NCBI GenBank assembly: GCA_014529385.2
Contig: CM043952.1
Location: forward strand, 68,951,370-69,011,369
Direction: 5' to 3'
From: Adiantum capillus-veneris
Taxonomy: Eukaryota > Streptophyta > Polypodiopsida > Polypodiales > Pteridaceae
DNA length: 60,000 bases
A model generated the notes under the pieces. The model was not told where the DNA came from, did no database searches, and saw only the letters and a program-made list of their open reading frames with translations. A program made the position numbers and the translations under genes. Positions 1 to 12,954 of the stretch are shown in pieces (position 1 is the stretch's first letter; each line of letters starts with the position of its first letter).

Positions 1-2077
1 ATTACTATCATAAATTAGACCACAAAAAATATTCACCTTTTTATGGTAGACTTATAATGAGAGAGATTTATTTTGACCCCTTTATATTTTTTCCACCTAT
101 ATTATTTATATTTGACATGTACATATTTTTTTAGACCCCTCAATATTTGATTTTCTTAGTTGTACTTTTCACTTATATCATGATCTCAACAATATATTCA
201 ATTATAGACCTACCAAATAAGGTCAAGGGTATGTGGCATGCATGCATGCACCATGGGGAGCTCACTCTTCGAGGTATTCAAAAGAATCATCCAAAGAAGG
301 ACCTCACAAGGACCTTGTGCAATGGAAAAAACAGTCGGTTTTGCTGAATTTTTAAAGATCACATGCTCCCCGAATTTGAAAAGGTGATACATACAAAAGT
401 TGTAGCTCGTGAACTAAACTTTCACCTCAACTTTTTTCATATTTTTCTGAGCTACGAGATGTGAGCTATGATTTTATTGCTGGACCCCAGTTTGCCCATG
501 CTATGCAGCCACACTCCCTCTTCCACTTTATCATTTTTCTCTTTCACACACACTCCTCCATCTCCTTCCCACTCCCAAACCTGCAACTCCCATGTCCTAA
601 TTCACCCTCTTCACCATTGACACTTCTCTCACACCTCCATAGCTTTCATCCTCCATTTCTACACCCTAGGTGTCCCCCTTTCTCTCTACATATATGTCCA
701 TATTACCATACTCTCTTCAGCTTTGTAAAGAACTTCAAAAAAATCAGCAAAAATCCAAGGTTAACCTCTGCAAATGAAGGCTTTATCATGAATTTTCCAA
801 GGTTTGAAGATAACATAGCTTCATCGACACGCGTTACTTCGCCATGCTGACCACTTCTTCTACCGGTGTTGTATAGAGGTGAATGTCAACTTCTCCAAGC
901 TTCAACCTTGCTTTACAAGCTTATCCCTTCTCTAACTTTTCTCATCATATATCTCACCATTTGGTGAATGATTTTGTAAATATTTTTTAGTGATAATTAC
1001 TAACTACTAACCACTAAACTTATTGTAAAATGCACCCTCTACTAGAGTAGGCACTCCCAAATTATTCACTCAATCCTCTCTCCTTTCATCCTCAATAATT
1101 ATCTTCCCTTGAGCCCACATCCATGTGACTCAAAGGACAAGAGAGACCCACCCACATTAAAAAAAATAAAAATATGCATAATCTTTCATTCCTTCAAATA
1201 AACTTGATTAGGCATAATCCTAATCGGGGCTTCTAAACCTATAAATAGATCCCTTCTCTCCCTTGTAAATCATCACATGATCACACTACACCACACCATT
1301 CTCAACACATAACACACCACTCTTCAAGCCTAGTTGTGTAGAGTGTGTGCATTGTGAGTACTCTATTCCATCATTACACATAGGTGCATGGAGAATCTTG
1401 AAGTTAGTTATGCCATCTAGAGGAGTGGAGTGTATGCCATACTCTTCACCACACTTGTAGCCTCCTCTTGTGCATAAATAATATTTATAGTTTTGGGTGC
1501 AATTGTATGCTGCAACTACGACTCTTCTCTCCAAATTGACCTGATAAGTTGGCTCATCAATTGGTTGAAGGTATATTGTCCTTGAAGTTTGTTGTGCCAT
1601 TTCATGCTTGGTGGTTTGAGGGCTTGTTGAATTGTTTGCCTAAAAGGTGAATTGTAAGAGGGTGCTCGATGAGAGGGCTCCCGTGACCCTAAGACAATTT
1701 GTGTATTGGCAACAAGGTCAAGTTTTGTGTTGTCTCTCTATTTCTCATCAAGCTTTATGTGCATCTAGTCTTTAAGGCCAAGACTGAGTTGCTCAAGTTG
1801 ATTTGTGTTATTTACCTCTCTCTGGCGTGGTGAATGTTTGTGTTTGGTGTGTGTGGCTATCTTGCATTCCCCTCTCTTTGTGCGTTTGAGTACAAGGAGA
1901 TATCACGTGCGTCCTAGTTCGCATCTACAACTAGGTGGTGCCCCTTTTCTTGTCTGGTTTCTGGCTGTGGGTTGTTGTTGTTTCTAATTGTGCTTGCCCC
2001 AGCCCCAATTGAGCAGCACGGGAGCCTCGAAGGGTGTTTAGAGGCCGCTCTTCTTGTTGCCCGCCCCGGACCACCTC
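1..2077 (+). mobile_element. 5' LTR (partial) of gag-only LTR retrotransposon, element 1
   Basis: This stretch is a near-identical direct repeat of 5120-7186. Position 1 aligns with about 5120, so roughly the first 520 bp of the LTR lie left of the window. Very few substitutions separate the copies, which indicates a recent insertion. The right end is placed just before a primer-site-like sequence (AAT TGATGCCCCCACTGAGG), where CTCA would be the LTR end. The 3' copy stops matching about 13 bases earlier, so this boundary is uncertain by 10-15 bases. ORFs inside it are LTR sequence, not genes. Confidence 0.9.
1240..1247 (+). promoter_or_regulatory. TATA box of element 1 5' LTR
   Basis: TATAAATA follows a conserved ATCGGGGCTTCTAAACC stretch and is repeated at 6358-6365 in the 3' LTR. 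It is a plausible core promoter for the element transcript. The transcription start is inferred about 30 bp downstream. Confidence 0.6.
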
Positions 2078-2098
2078 AAATTGATGCCCCCACTGAGG
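2078..2098 (+). other. Candidate primer binding site, element 1
   Basis: The sequence TGATGCCCCCACTGAGG closely matches TGGTGCCCCCACTGAGG, which abuts the LTRs of the two Tat-family elements in this window (reverse complement at 37893-37914 and 46474-46497). The shared site just inside the LTR supports a primer-site role. The tRNA is not identified. Confidence 0.55.
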
Positions 2099-2391
2099 AA
2101 TGACTTTGTGATTATTGTTGTTGTATTGCATGAATGTTTGAATTTTAGCATAATCAAGTAGATTATATGAATCATGAAAACTTGTGTGACCGAGTTTAAT
2201 TTCAAGGCAACAGAAATTGATCTAGAATATGGTTTGGATTAGCATAACATAAGAAAGGAAAAAAACATTTTCACATAAGAATCTAGAATTCATATTGAAA
2301 GACCTTTCAAAACTTTGTGTAGTTAGTTGATGTCATGAGAGAAAGTGATTGTTTGGAACTAATCTTTGTGTGGTTCTAGCATTGAGAGACT

Positions 2392-3192
2392 ATGACACGC
2401 TATACCTTTGATGATATCCCAATCTTCCTCGGAAATCTAGAAGAAGATGTTGATGATTTTCTTGCTGATTTTAGAATGGTTTGTCGTATCCTTGGTAAAA
2501 GGGATGACATTGAAAAAGGGGATTTTCTATTGGTATGCCTTAGAGGCAACGCTGAGCAATGGTTTTGGAGTATGTCTTCTCATATTGAAGATGGGTATTC
2601 CCAAATTTCCAAAGCTTTGAAGACCAGATTCTCTAAATTTCCAACAACGGAGAAAGCATGGGCTTCATTAGGGAGACTTCAACAACATGGTGAAGACTAC
2701 TATGCTTATGAGGATATTTTTTCTCGTCAATGGGGAGGATATGGGTTTAGTTCTACATTTCCAGATTATGTAAAAATGGAGCAATTTATTTCGGGTTTGT
2801 CTCCTTTCCTAAAGACTAAGGTTACTTGTAGTGGACCCTCTACCTTTGAAGAAGCGGTCACTATTACCCGAAGGAAGTTTCACAAGTACTTCTACATCAA
2901 AAATGGTTTCCATCATGCTGGAAGAACCAACCATCATGAAAGTGTTTCTATCAAGGAGTCATCTCCTTTTCCATACTTGTCTCCTTCTACTCCGACAAAT
3001 GCTGAAGAAGTTACTTACATGCCAACTGATTATTCAAGTGCTAAAGTGTGTGGCCAAGATTCAAATGTGGAATCTCTTTCTTCTACCTTTATCACAAGCA
3101 TGCAAAAATCCACACAAGATATCTCAAATGGCATTGATGATTCAATAATGGATACATCCAACCTTTTGGCGGAGGATCAATTTCTAGTCTGA
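2392..3192 (+). CDS. Retrotransposon Gag-like protein (element 1)
   Basis: This 266-codon ORF encodes a Gag-type protein. The order of blocks FLGNLEEDVDDFLADF, GNAEQWFWS, LKTRFSKFPTTEKAW, L..LQQHGEDYYAYE and F.SGLSPFLKTKV matches the retrotransposon Gag capsid helical domain, covering about residues 10-160. The family forms virus-like particles that package element RNA. No CCHC zinc knuckle, protease, RT or integrase is present anywhere in the 2.5 kb interior, so the element must borrow enzymes. The ATG lies about 310 bp inside the 5' LTR. The frame ends at a TGA (3190-3192) but continues open after it for another 156 codons. Confidence 0.8.
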   Translation: MTRYTFDDIPIFLGNLEEDVDDFLADFRMVCRILGKRDDIEKGDFLLVCLRGNAEQWFWSMSSHIEDGYSQISKALKTRFSKFPTTEKAWASLGRLQQHGEDYYAYEDIFSRQWGGYGFSSTFPDYVKMEQFISGLSPFLKTKVTCSGPSTFEEAVTITRRKFHKYFYIKNGFHHAGRTNHHESVSIKESSPFPYLSPSTPTNAEEVTYMPTDYSSAKVCGQDSNVESLSSTFITSMQKSTQDISNGIDDSIMDTSNLLAEDQFLV

Positions 3193-3660
3193 GCAGACGA
3201 AGCTTTTGTGCAACATGACTCTATGGAGAATGAAGACCTTGAAGGTAACCTTGATCTTATGGAATGTTCTGAGAGTGTATCTTGTCTAAAAGAAGAGACT
3301 GAAGAAGAAGATGAAATCATAGGTGGGGAGATCATGGACCACATTGATCATAAAGAGATGATTGTGTACATGGAATGCCAACTCCAAAACAAAGCAGAAG
3401 AGTGTGAGTTGAATCCATGTGAGGATAATCTTCAAGAAGTGTTTGAGGATGTTGAAAAGCATCGGTATGACCCATGTATATTAAGCATGGAGAAACCTAT
3501 CATGCAAGAAGCCAAAGTTTTCACAAAATCAAACAGTAATCCATCAACCTTTGAGGTGGTACAATGTGAGGAGTTACAACCTTGCCAAAGGGGGGGCTTA
3601 GAAGGGGATGAAGAACATGGGAGAGTAGAAAAAAATAAAATCTTAAAAGAAAACTGTTAG
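3193..3660 (+). CDS. In-frame acidic extension of the Gag ORF after TGA
   Basis: This is the same reading frame as the Gag ORF, continuing directly after the TGA at 3190-3192 to TAG at 3658-3660. The first internal ATG is at 3208. The product is strongly acidic (runs such as EETEEEDEI) with scattered Cys but no recognised domain. It is either the C-terminal half of a longer Gag interrupted by one nonsense change, a readthrough extension, or a separate small ORF. I cannot choose between these from sequence alone. Confidence 0.5.
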   Translation, partial: ADEAFVQHDSMENEDLEGNLDLMECSESVSCLKEETEEEDEIIGGEIMDHIDHKEMIVYMECQLQNKAEECELNPCEDNLQEVFEDVEKHRYDPCILSMEKPIMQEAKVFTKSNSNPSTFEVVQCEELQPCQRGGLEGDEEHGRVEKNKILKENC

Positions 3661-4584
3661 AGGGGTATCATTCTCTCCAATGGTGTTTTAGTGGGTGGCT
3701 CTTCATTCATGGGACAATCTCTTAGCAAGAAAGTCCAAGCTTTTTAAGCCCCAATCATCTTCACATTGGGTTTCACCTCTTCAAATTCAACTTTTCCTCT
3801 CTTCACATATACCTTTCATCGGGGCACCATACCTTCTTAAGTGGAAGAGGACATGAATACTTGGTGATGAACGGATGTTTCCAAACCTTCTTCATTTGGT
3901 TCCTTGGTATATGGAGGTCGCACATTGTGATGCTTCTGGTCTTCATCATAGATGAAAAACTTGTTTATTTCTACATGTGGATATTTCATCAATCAGTACC
4001 AAAATCTATTCTCTTCCAATGTGTTGGAAGCAATAGAAACCTTTGTCTATTATCTACTTATGTGAAAAACTATTTGCAATATCTTCCAATAGCAGTTGGA
4101 AGTATGAATCAAGCTTTCATAAATCATGAAGGTCATAGAATTTTTAACTTGATGAGCCTACCCAAGTTGAATGAATTTTATGAGCTAGGAAGATCGTAGC
4201 AGATACATCAACTTTACACAGGAGGATGAGCAACCAATCTTTTATATCACATTCATAGTGATAGATGCAATGATGAAAAACAATAAAATCTACAAGTTTC
4301 TTCAACCGAAATCAGTAAGTGATTCCATACCATACATCTCTCTTTGGCAAAGATATTTCAAGATCTTTGATCCTGGGGGGTGCTTATGGAAACTTTCTCA
4401 ATGGAGAAGGTTTACTCAGTCACTTCATTACATCCTGCTATTGTCTCTGAGAACCTTTCATATCACACAAAGTTTCTTAATCATACAACAAAGGTTCTTC
4501 AAAGATGAGAGCAGACAAAGACAGACGTTACACAATCTACATGTTGTATGATCGGATAAATGGTACATGAATGTACCATTATCT
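3661..4584 (+). other. Element 1 3' interior, no recognised gene
   Basis: Two modest ORFs are present (3861-4199, 112 codons; 4258-4551, 97 codons) with no recognisable domain and no pol motifs. They may be decayed or non-coding packaging sequence. A perfect 8-bp-stem hairpin TGGTACAT/ATGTACCA (4561-4578) sits just before the purine tract. Confidence 0.5.
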
Positions 4585-4594
4585 AAGGGGGGGG
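4585..4594 (+). other. Polypurine tract, element 1
   Basis: AAGGGGGGGG lies immediately upstream of the 3' LTR start (TGATAGCC at 4599). This is the standard position of the plus-strand DNA primer in LTR elements. Confidence 0.75.
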
Positions 4595-4598
4595 CTAA

Positions 4599-7186
4599 TG
4601 ATAGCCGTTTTTCAGCTTTCCATAATTGCCATAGTAAGCTACCTCACCCTATCAAATCACTCAAACATTTTGGTTATCCCTACCATTTCACTGTACATAG
4701 GCGTGTGTGAGTTAGGGACTTTCTCCATATTTTCTTAAGAACCCTCAATTAGCTAGTCACTAGGCTATTTGAGCCAAAATAATAAAAATAAAAAAAAAAT
4801 ATAAGTATATTATGGCCCATTTGTGTGTAAATATTTCATTGTATATAGGCCCTAAATATAAGGATTTTTCATAATTATTTTGGTATTTATTTAAATATTT
4901 ATACTTAGTTGTGTGTTATTTATGCTATGTACATTGACTCACCATTACCATATTTTTTCTTACCATTTTGCATACTCTTTATTCCATATAAAAATAATTT
5001 CATGCAAGCTTCTCTTATTTTTGGTGTAACTCCATCCCAACAAAAATCCAAAAAAACTAGTTTTATTTATGTGTATATTTTTTCACTATTGTGATTTTTC
5101 CTTCCTACATCTATTCTCTATTATTTTCATAAATTAGACCACAAAAACTATTCATCTTTTTATGGTAGACTTATAATGAGAGAGATTTATTTTGACCCCT
5201 TTATATTTTTTCCACCTATATTATTTATATTTGACATGTACATATTTTTTTAGACCCCTCAATATTTGATTTTCTTAGTTGTACTATTCACTTATATCAT
5301 GATCTCAACAATATCTTCAATTATAGACCTACCAAATAAGGTCAAGGGTATGTGGCATGCATGCATGCACCATGGGGATCTCACTCTTGGAGGTATTCAA
5401 AGAAATCATCCAAAGAAGGACCTCACAAGAACCTTGTGCAATGGAAAAAACAGTCGGTTTTGCTGAATTTTTAAAGATCACATGCTCCCCGAATTTGAAA
5501 AGGTGATGCAAACAAAAGTTGTAGCTCGTGAGCTGAACTTTCACCTCAAATTTTTTCATATTTTTTTGAGCTACGAGATGTGAGCTATGATTTTATTGCT
5601 GGACCCCAGTTTGCCCATGCTATGCAGCCACACTCCCTCTTCCACTTTATCATTTTTCTCTTTCACACACACTCCTCCATCTCCTTCCCACTCCCAAACC
5701 TGCAACTCCCATGTCCTAATTCACCCTCTTCACCATTGACACTTCTCTCACACCTCCATAGCTTTCATCCTCCATTTCTACACCCTAGGTGTCCCCCTTT
5801 CTCTCTACATATATGTCCATATTACCATACTCTCTTCAGCTTTGTAAAGAACTTCAAAAAAATCAGCAAAAATCCAAGGTTAACCTCTGCAAATGAAGGC
5901 TTTATCATGAATTTTCCAAGGTTTGAAGATAACATAGCTTCATCGACACGCGTTACTTCGCCATGCTGACCGCTTCTTCTACCGGTGTTGTATAGAGGTG
6001 AGTGTCAACTTCTCCAAGCTTCAACCTTGCTTTACAAGCTTATCCCTTCTCTAACTTTTCTCATCATATATCTCACCATTTGGTGAATGATTTTGTAAAT
6101 ATTTTTTAGTGATAATTACTAACTACTAACCACTAACCTTATTGTAAAATGCACCCTCTACTAGAGTAGGCACTCCCAAATTATTCACTCAATCCTCTCT
6201 CCTTTCATCCTCAATAATTCTCTTCCCTTGAGCCCACATCCATGTGACTCAAAGGACAAGAGAGACCCACCCTCATTAAAAAAATAAAAATATGCATAAT
6301 CTTTTATTCCTTCAAATAAACTTGATTAGGCTTAATCCTAATCGGGGCTTCTAAACCTATAAATAGATCCCTTCTCTCCCTTGTAAATCATCACATGATC
6401 ACACTACACCACACCATTCTCAACACATAACACACCACTCTTCAAGCCTAGTTGTGTAGAGTGTGTGCATTGTGAGTACTCTATTCCATCATTACACATA
6501 GGTGCATGGAAAATCTTGAAGTTAGTTATGCCATCTAGAGGAGTGGAGTGTATGCCATACTCTTCACCACACTTGTAGCCTCCTCTTATGGATAAATAAG
6601 ATTTATAGTTTTGGGTGCAATTGTATGCTGCAACTACGACTCTTCTCTCCAAATTGACTTGATAAGTTGGCTCATCAAGTGGTTGAAGGTATATTGTCCT
6701 TGAAGTTTGTTGTGCCATTTCATGCTTGGTGGTTTGAGGGCTTGTTGAATTGTTTGCCTAAAAGGTGAATTGTAAGAGGGTGCTCGATGAGAGGGCTCCC
6801 GTGACCCTAAGACAATTTGTGTATTGGCAACAAGGTCAAGTTTTGTGTTGTCTCTCTATTTCTCATCAAGCTTTATATGCATCTAGTTTTTAAGGCTAAG
6901 ACTGAGTTGCTCAAGTTGATTTGTGCTATTTACCTCTCTCTGGCGTGGTGAATGTTTGTGTTTGGTGTGTGTGGCTATCTTGCATTCCCCTCTCTTTGTG
7001 CGTTTGAGTACAAGGAGATATCACGTGCGTCCTAGTTCGCATCTACAACTAGGTGGTGCCCCTTTTCTTGTCTGGTTTCGAGCTGTGGGTTGTTGTTGTC
7101 TCTGATTGTGCTTGCCCCAGCCCCAATTGAGCAGCACGGGAGCCTCGAAGGGTGTTTAGAGACCGCTCTTCTGGTTGCCCAGCCCA
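4599..7186 (+). mobile_element. 3' LTR of element 1
   Basis: This LTR of about 2,588 bp starts TGATAGCC after the purine tract and ends CCCA at 7186. The portion 5120-7186 repeats 1-2065 almost exactly. It carries TATAAATA at 6358-6365. After the end, GAGTT begins a sequence homologous to 30066 onward, which is the interior of the neighbouring element's LTR. The insertion point is therefore inside that LTR, with GAGTT as the expected target duplication. Confidence 0.9.
6358..6365 (+). promoter_or_regulatory. TATA box of element 1 3' LTR
   Basis: TATAAATA in the same context as 1240-1247. It could drive readout into the downstream element's remnant. Confidence 0.5.
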
Positions 7187-8014
7187 GAGTTACACATTTT
7201 CCATGTTTTTTTCAAAATGTTCACGTATTGTAAATTCCCAAATTATTTCAAGCCATTGTAATATTTTAATGTGTTAGGGGCTCAATGGGAGTTCCAAATT
7301 GTAAAGAATATGTCAGTTAGTGTGCTTAGGTTGCAGATTCAGTAAGTGGTGGAGCCCTAAAGGCCTTGGACGCCCAGACATTACATATTTTTACCTTAGG
7401 TACATGAGGCAGTGTGTAAATGAAATTAGGGTTCACAAGCTCATTTGTTGAGAGCACTCTTTGGTGAGAGCTCTTGAGGTGTGTGGCTATGAAGTCCTTG
7501 AGTGTCTCCTTGCTCATGAGACTTGGTTAACACTAATCAATGATTCATTCTCTTTCATTATGCCTCTCTCATGCTTCTTATGATTGCCTATGATTCTTAG
7601 ATTAACTAGATATTAACTAATCAGTGGTTAATCCCTCTCTAATCTTGTGTGATTTCCCTCTTTTGCTTGTGTGTCATGTAGGTTTGATTAAAGTGTGGTG
7701 TTTGATAGATCTATGTGTGTGTGCTTGCAATTAGTGTGTTGCATGATAGGATTAGTGTTGTGTGCGTCTTGCAATCGTAGTGTGTGTGATTGGGTTGATT
7801 AAAGGTGAAGAGAAGTGGATATGGAGATTGCCCTTCATTGCGGCTTAGCTCCTCCATAGACTGAGAAGCTCACCTCGTAGAGTTAACCGTTTGTGTTGCC
7901 ACTATTAGCTCACTAACCATGTGAGTGTTTCCATGCCCTAGCCAGGTAGCTCATCCCTCCGGATTTATAATTTTGTTGGTCATTGGAGCTATTGCGATGA
8001 TGGAGCCCCCAACA
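7187..8014 (+). mobile_element. 5' LTR remnant of LTR retrotransposon, element 2
   Basis: This direct repeat of 30066-30885 has about 90% similarity by eye, including the shared end GAGCCCCCAACA. The first 95 bp of the LTR (TGTTAACT...) are absent here and should lie left of element 1, outside the window. The LTR therefore appears split by the element 1 insertion. A 63-codon minus-strand ORF shared by both LTR copies is judged to be LTR sequence. Confidence 0.85.
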
Positions 8015-8034
8015 TTTGGCACCGTTGTCGGGGA
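8015..8034 (+). other. Primer binding site, element 2
   Basis: TTTGGCACCGTTGTCGGGGA directly follows the LTR end ACA. It closely resembles the TGGCGCCGTTGCCGGGG site used by many plant Ty3/gypsy (Athila/Tat-type) elements, usually ascribed to tRNA-Asp. It fixes the orientation as + strand. Confidence 0.8.
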
Positions 8035-10304
<2,270 letters not shown>

Positions 10305-10440
10305 GACGCCCAGATTGCACATCACTGCTCGCCTTCAAACGCTCCCGGATTGCGCGCTGCAGAATCTCACGCGCTAGCATGCCACACCTCAGCTCGTCAA
10401 CGGCCTCAACAGGTAAGTGACAGGTAGTATGTTTTATTGT

Positions 10441-10509
10441 TGGCCTACCCCAAAGGGGTGAGGCCACAGCGATGACTCCCCTTTTTTGGCCTGCCCAAAG
10501 GGAAAAGGC
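10441..10509. repeat. Two tandem hairpins of similar design
   Basis: Hairpin 1 (10441-10466) pairs TGGCCT-CCCC with GGGG-AGGCCA around AAA. Hairpin 2 (10489-10509) pairs GCCT-CCC with GGG-AGGC around AAA. They lie near the left side of the rolling-circle cluster. GGCCTACCC here is the exact inverse of GGGTAGGCC at 25178-25186 beside the last 3' hairpin, suggesting a terminal inverted repeat. That link is inference from 9 bp. Confidence 0.5.
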
Positions 10510-11010
10510 TATAGAGATCCCTTCTCTTTTTCCTAACTAAAATATTTTTAATTCATTTTATGTTGATTTTGTGACTTTTTATAAAAAACCACTATATGGC
10601 ATGATTAAAGTGCTCCGGAATGTGGTTACTCTATGGGTATCCTAGGAGGTTGGTAAAAGTAGGGATAACGATTGGGGACGTGTAGGCTATCTATTGGTTA
10701 ATGATGATTTTTGGAGGGTCATTAGGGTTGTGGAGTAGCTCATCATTTGAAGTTTAAGGCCGAACCTTCATTCTTCGCTTACATCTCCCCTGTTTCTCAT
10801 CTGTAGCGATGAGGCAGAGAAATGGCGAGCTCTACAGGGTGCGGCCTCGCCTTGAGGAAGTTGCAGGCGTTATACAGTGCTCGCTTTCCAAGCATAGCAT
10901 TGGCGTGTATAGTTATTCCTTTTCTCGCTCAAGGGCAAACTCGCTTGGAGAGGCCCGTTGTTTTCTCCAACTGTTTCACTGAAGAAGAATTGTAATATTC
11001 TATCTTTCTG
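10510..11010 (+). other. Stretch without recognised gene
   Basis: Mixed-composition DNA with no ORF of note. It may be intron or captured non-coding host DNA within the rolling-circle cluster. Confidence 0.4.
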
Positions 11011-11145
11011 TGCTGGCTCCTAACAGGTCGTGACACCTGCAGTTCTTGATGCGATGCCCTGATTCGACAGCGGACAGTGCTTGGCTCTTGGCAGTTCGTG
11101 ACTTCTGCGGATTTTGATGCGATGCCCTGATTCGACAGCGGACAA
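11011..11145 (+). repeat. Two-copy tandem repeat, about 67-bp period
   Basis: Copy 1 (11011-11077) and copy 2 (11078-11145) share an identical 3' half ending GATTCGACAGCGGACA, while the 5' halves have diverged. No function is apparent. Confidence 0.85.
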
Positions 11146-11954
11146 AGGTTTGGTTGAGTGTGTTTTGTGTTGGGCTCGTTTCTTTGCTTGAGGTTTAACG
11201 CTTTGTTGTGTAGCGAATCGTCTAAGCAAGTGCGTGCAGAGCTGAGAGTTGTCACATGCTGCCTCCTAACCCCACTCGTCGCATGAAGACAATGTGTCTT
11301 CTCATCATATGCCCTGGAGGATCGTTTTCTGTTGTGCCGTCAGGTGTAGAACTGTAATACAGGTCTGTTTTGCTGATGTAGTTTTACGCTTGCTGTTTGT
11401 CAACGCCTACTGTTTCACCTAACTGAATGCGGCTTATTTAGCGATATCATTGTGCAGGGAAAGTGGTGGATTGCTGTTGAAGCTTATTCCGGGTATGGGT
11501 CGGGAATGCGTATAGATGGGCTATAGTTCATGGCGCACTTGCAATGAGAGTGAATTGCTTCAGCCCTTTTCACATATTATGAGAATGAGATTGCAATGAG
11601 AGAAATGCTTCGTTTTGTTTTACTGTGTTTCATCTTCAGTGTGGGTTGGCATTGATAATAGGCCCGCAAATATGATGGTGATGCGGTAATTCTCATAGGT
11701 CACTCAGCTTTTCCACATATAATGAGAATAGCCAGTTTTATCTTCGGTTGTATTGTTGTCTTGTGCTTATGTGGGTTTTGGTGTATGCCTACATGATCGT
11801 CTTTCGATCTCTTGATATAGACCTTATTGAAGTTGGGATGTTATTCATCTTGATGGCACACCATCTCTGTTAGCTGCTTCTCTCAATTTTTGTTTTCATG
11901 CTGGGTCTAGAGTCAAAAAGGTGATAATGAAGGTAAGGTGCATGGGCTGCATAC

Positions 11955-12120
11955 ATGTTTTTTGGGTCTTCGTTGCTCAAGAGCTCTCTCGCGGAGACAT
12001 TGAGCTTGTTTTATCCGGTAGCGGGTCGCTACAGAGAGAGGGCCAATGGCGGGCTGGAGATTCTTTGCAATGATGCAAGTGCTTCTTTTTATGAAGCTTG
12101 GGTCGACTGTGGATTTGATA
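11955..12120 (+). pseudogene. BAHD acyltransferase gene fragment
   Basis: About 55 codons read LLKSSLAETLSLFYPVAGRY, then R..NGGLEILCNDASASFYEA and WVDC. This is the N-terminal BAHD acyl-CoA transferase signature (LK.SLS..L..FYPLAGRL, then G.LEI.CN..G..F.EA). The catalytic HXXXD and DFGWG motifs are absent. The family transfers acyl groups from CoA to plant metabolites in the cytosol. The frame beyond codon 55 loses similarity, as expected at an intron or capture border. Its position inside the rolling-circle cluster suggests host DNA acquired by the transposon. It is not a functional gene. Confidence 0.75.
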
Positions 12121-12947
12121 GCTGTCAGTTTGTTGTGGATATAAGTATTTTGTGTTGTAATTGTTCTGTTACGCCTCTGTAGACGAATCAATAAAGGCTT
12201 TTTTTATGTGTAGTTTGCTTCGGTAGGTCGGGGATGCTATGATGTCGACTCATTTTCTGATCATCTTCGGATGAATAGAGATGAAACATAAATAGACTGA
12301 GCATTTTAATCAATGGTATGATGTATACTTTTGGAAAAGCTGTGATGAGAAGTACATACCCTACTACGGATTCACGTCCGTTATGTTGTAGGGTATTGTG
12401 TCTGAGCTTATGGGGTAGGGCAAGTCAATTGACCTAAGGTGGAATTAAATAGGAATCGCACAACACAAGATGAAAGAAATAGCACTCGCGCAACATAAGA
12501 TAATGTTGCTGTCCGTATAGATTAGTGAAGTGTCGATTTTCATGTAGCATATCACGATTGTAGCATGCGAAGCCGCGTGAATGCTGCAGTCTATGACATT
12601 TGTGTGTTAAAAAAAATCTGAGCCATTTGAATGTTCTTATATTGTTGATTTTTTTCAAAACTTATGTAAAAATTCTTTAATGTAATGGCTCTATTCTATA
12701 ATTCCAATTGTGAGATATTCACTTAATTATTTTCGGAAAAAAATAAAGTGAGATATGTCCAATGATTTTGAGATAGGTTTTAAAGACACCTTCAAATAAA
12801 ATGCTGTCTCAAAAACGTGTCTTTAAGACAACACATCTAAAGATTTTTTCATGAGTGAAGATATAGCATCCACTTTCTTTACCCTCTGCTTTGGCTCTAT
12901 GGTAAGCGTGAGGCATTAACTCACTACTTCTTCTCTCCCTCAGCTCC
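12121..12947 (+). other. Stretch without recognised gene
   Basis: AT-rich non-coding DNA. It contains a hairpin at 12357-12395 (TACCCTAC/GTAGGGTA outer arms, ACGGA/TCCGT inner arms). This is probably 5' flanking DNA of the RPA-like gene and residue of captured DNA. Confidence 0.4.
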
Positions 12948-12954
12948 TATATAA
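12948..12954 (+). promoter_or_regulatory. TATA box before RPA-like gene
   Basis: TATATAA lies 105 bp upstream of the candidate start ATG at 13053, a normal plant promoter spacing. Promoter activity is inferred. Confidence 0.5.

Noticed and set aside
461-850. 129-codon ORF, with an identical protein at 5580-5969
   Set aside because: It lies wholly within the LTR U3 region. Identity follows from the youth of the LTR pair, and no domain is recognisable.
1286-1600. 104-codon minus-strand ORF, with a near copy at 6404-6718
   Set aside because: It is antisense, just downstream of the LTR TATA box, and is explained as LTR sequence.
7326-7517. 63-codon ORF shared with 30193-30384
   Set aside because: Both copies are in the two LTRs of element 2. 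Conservation reflects LTR homology and there is no domain.
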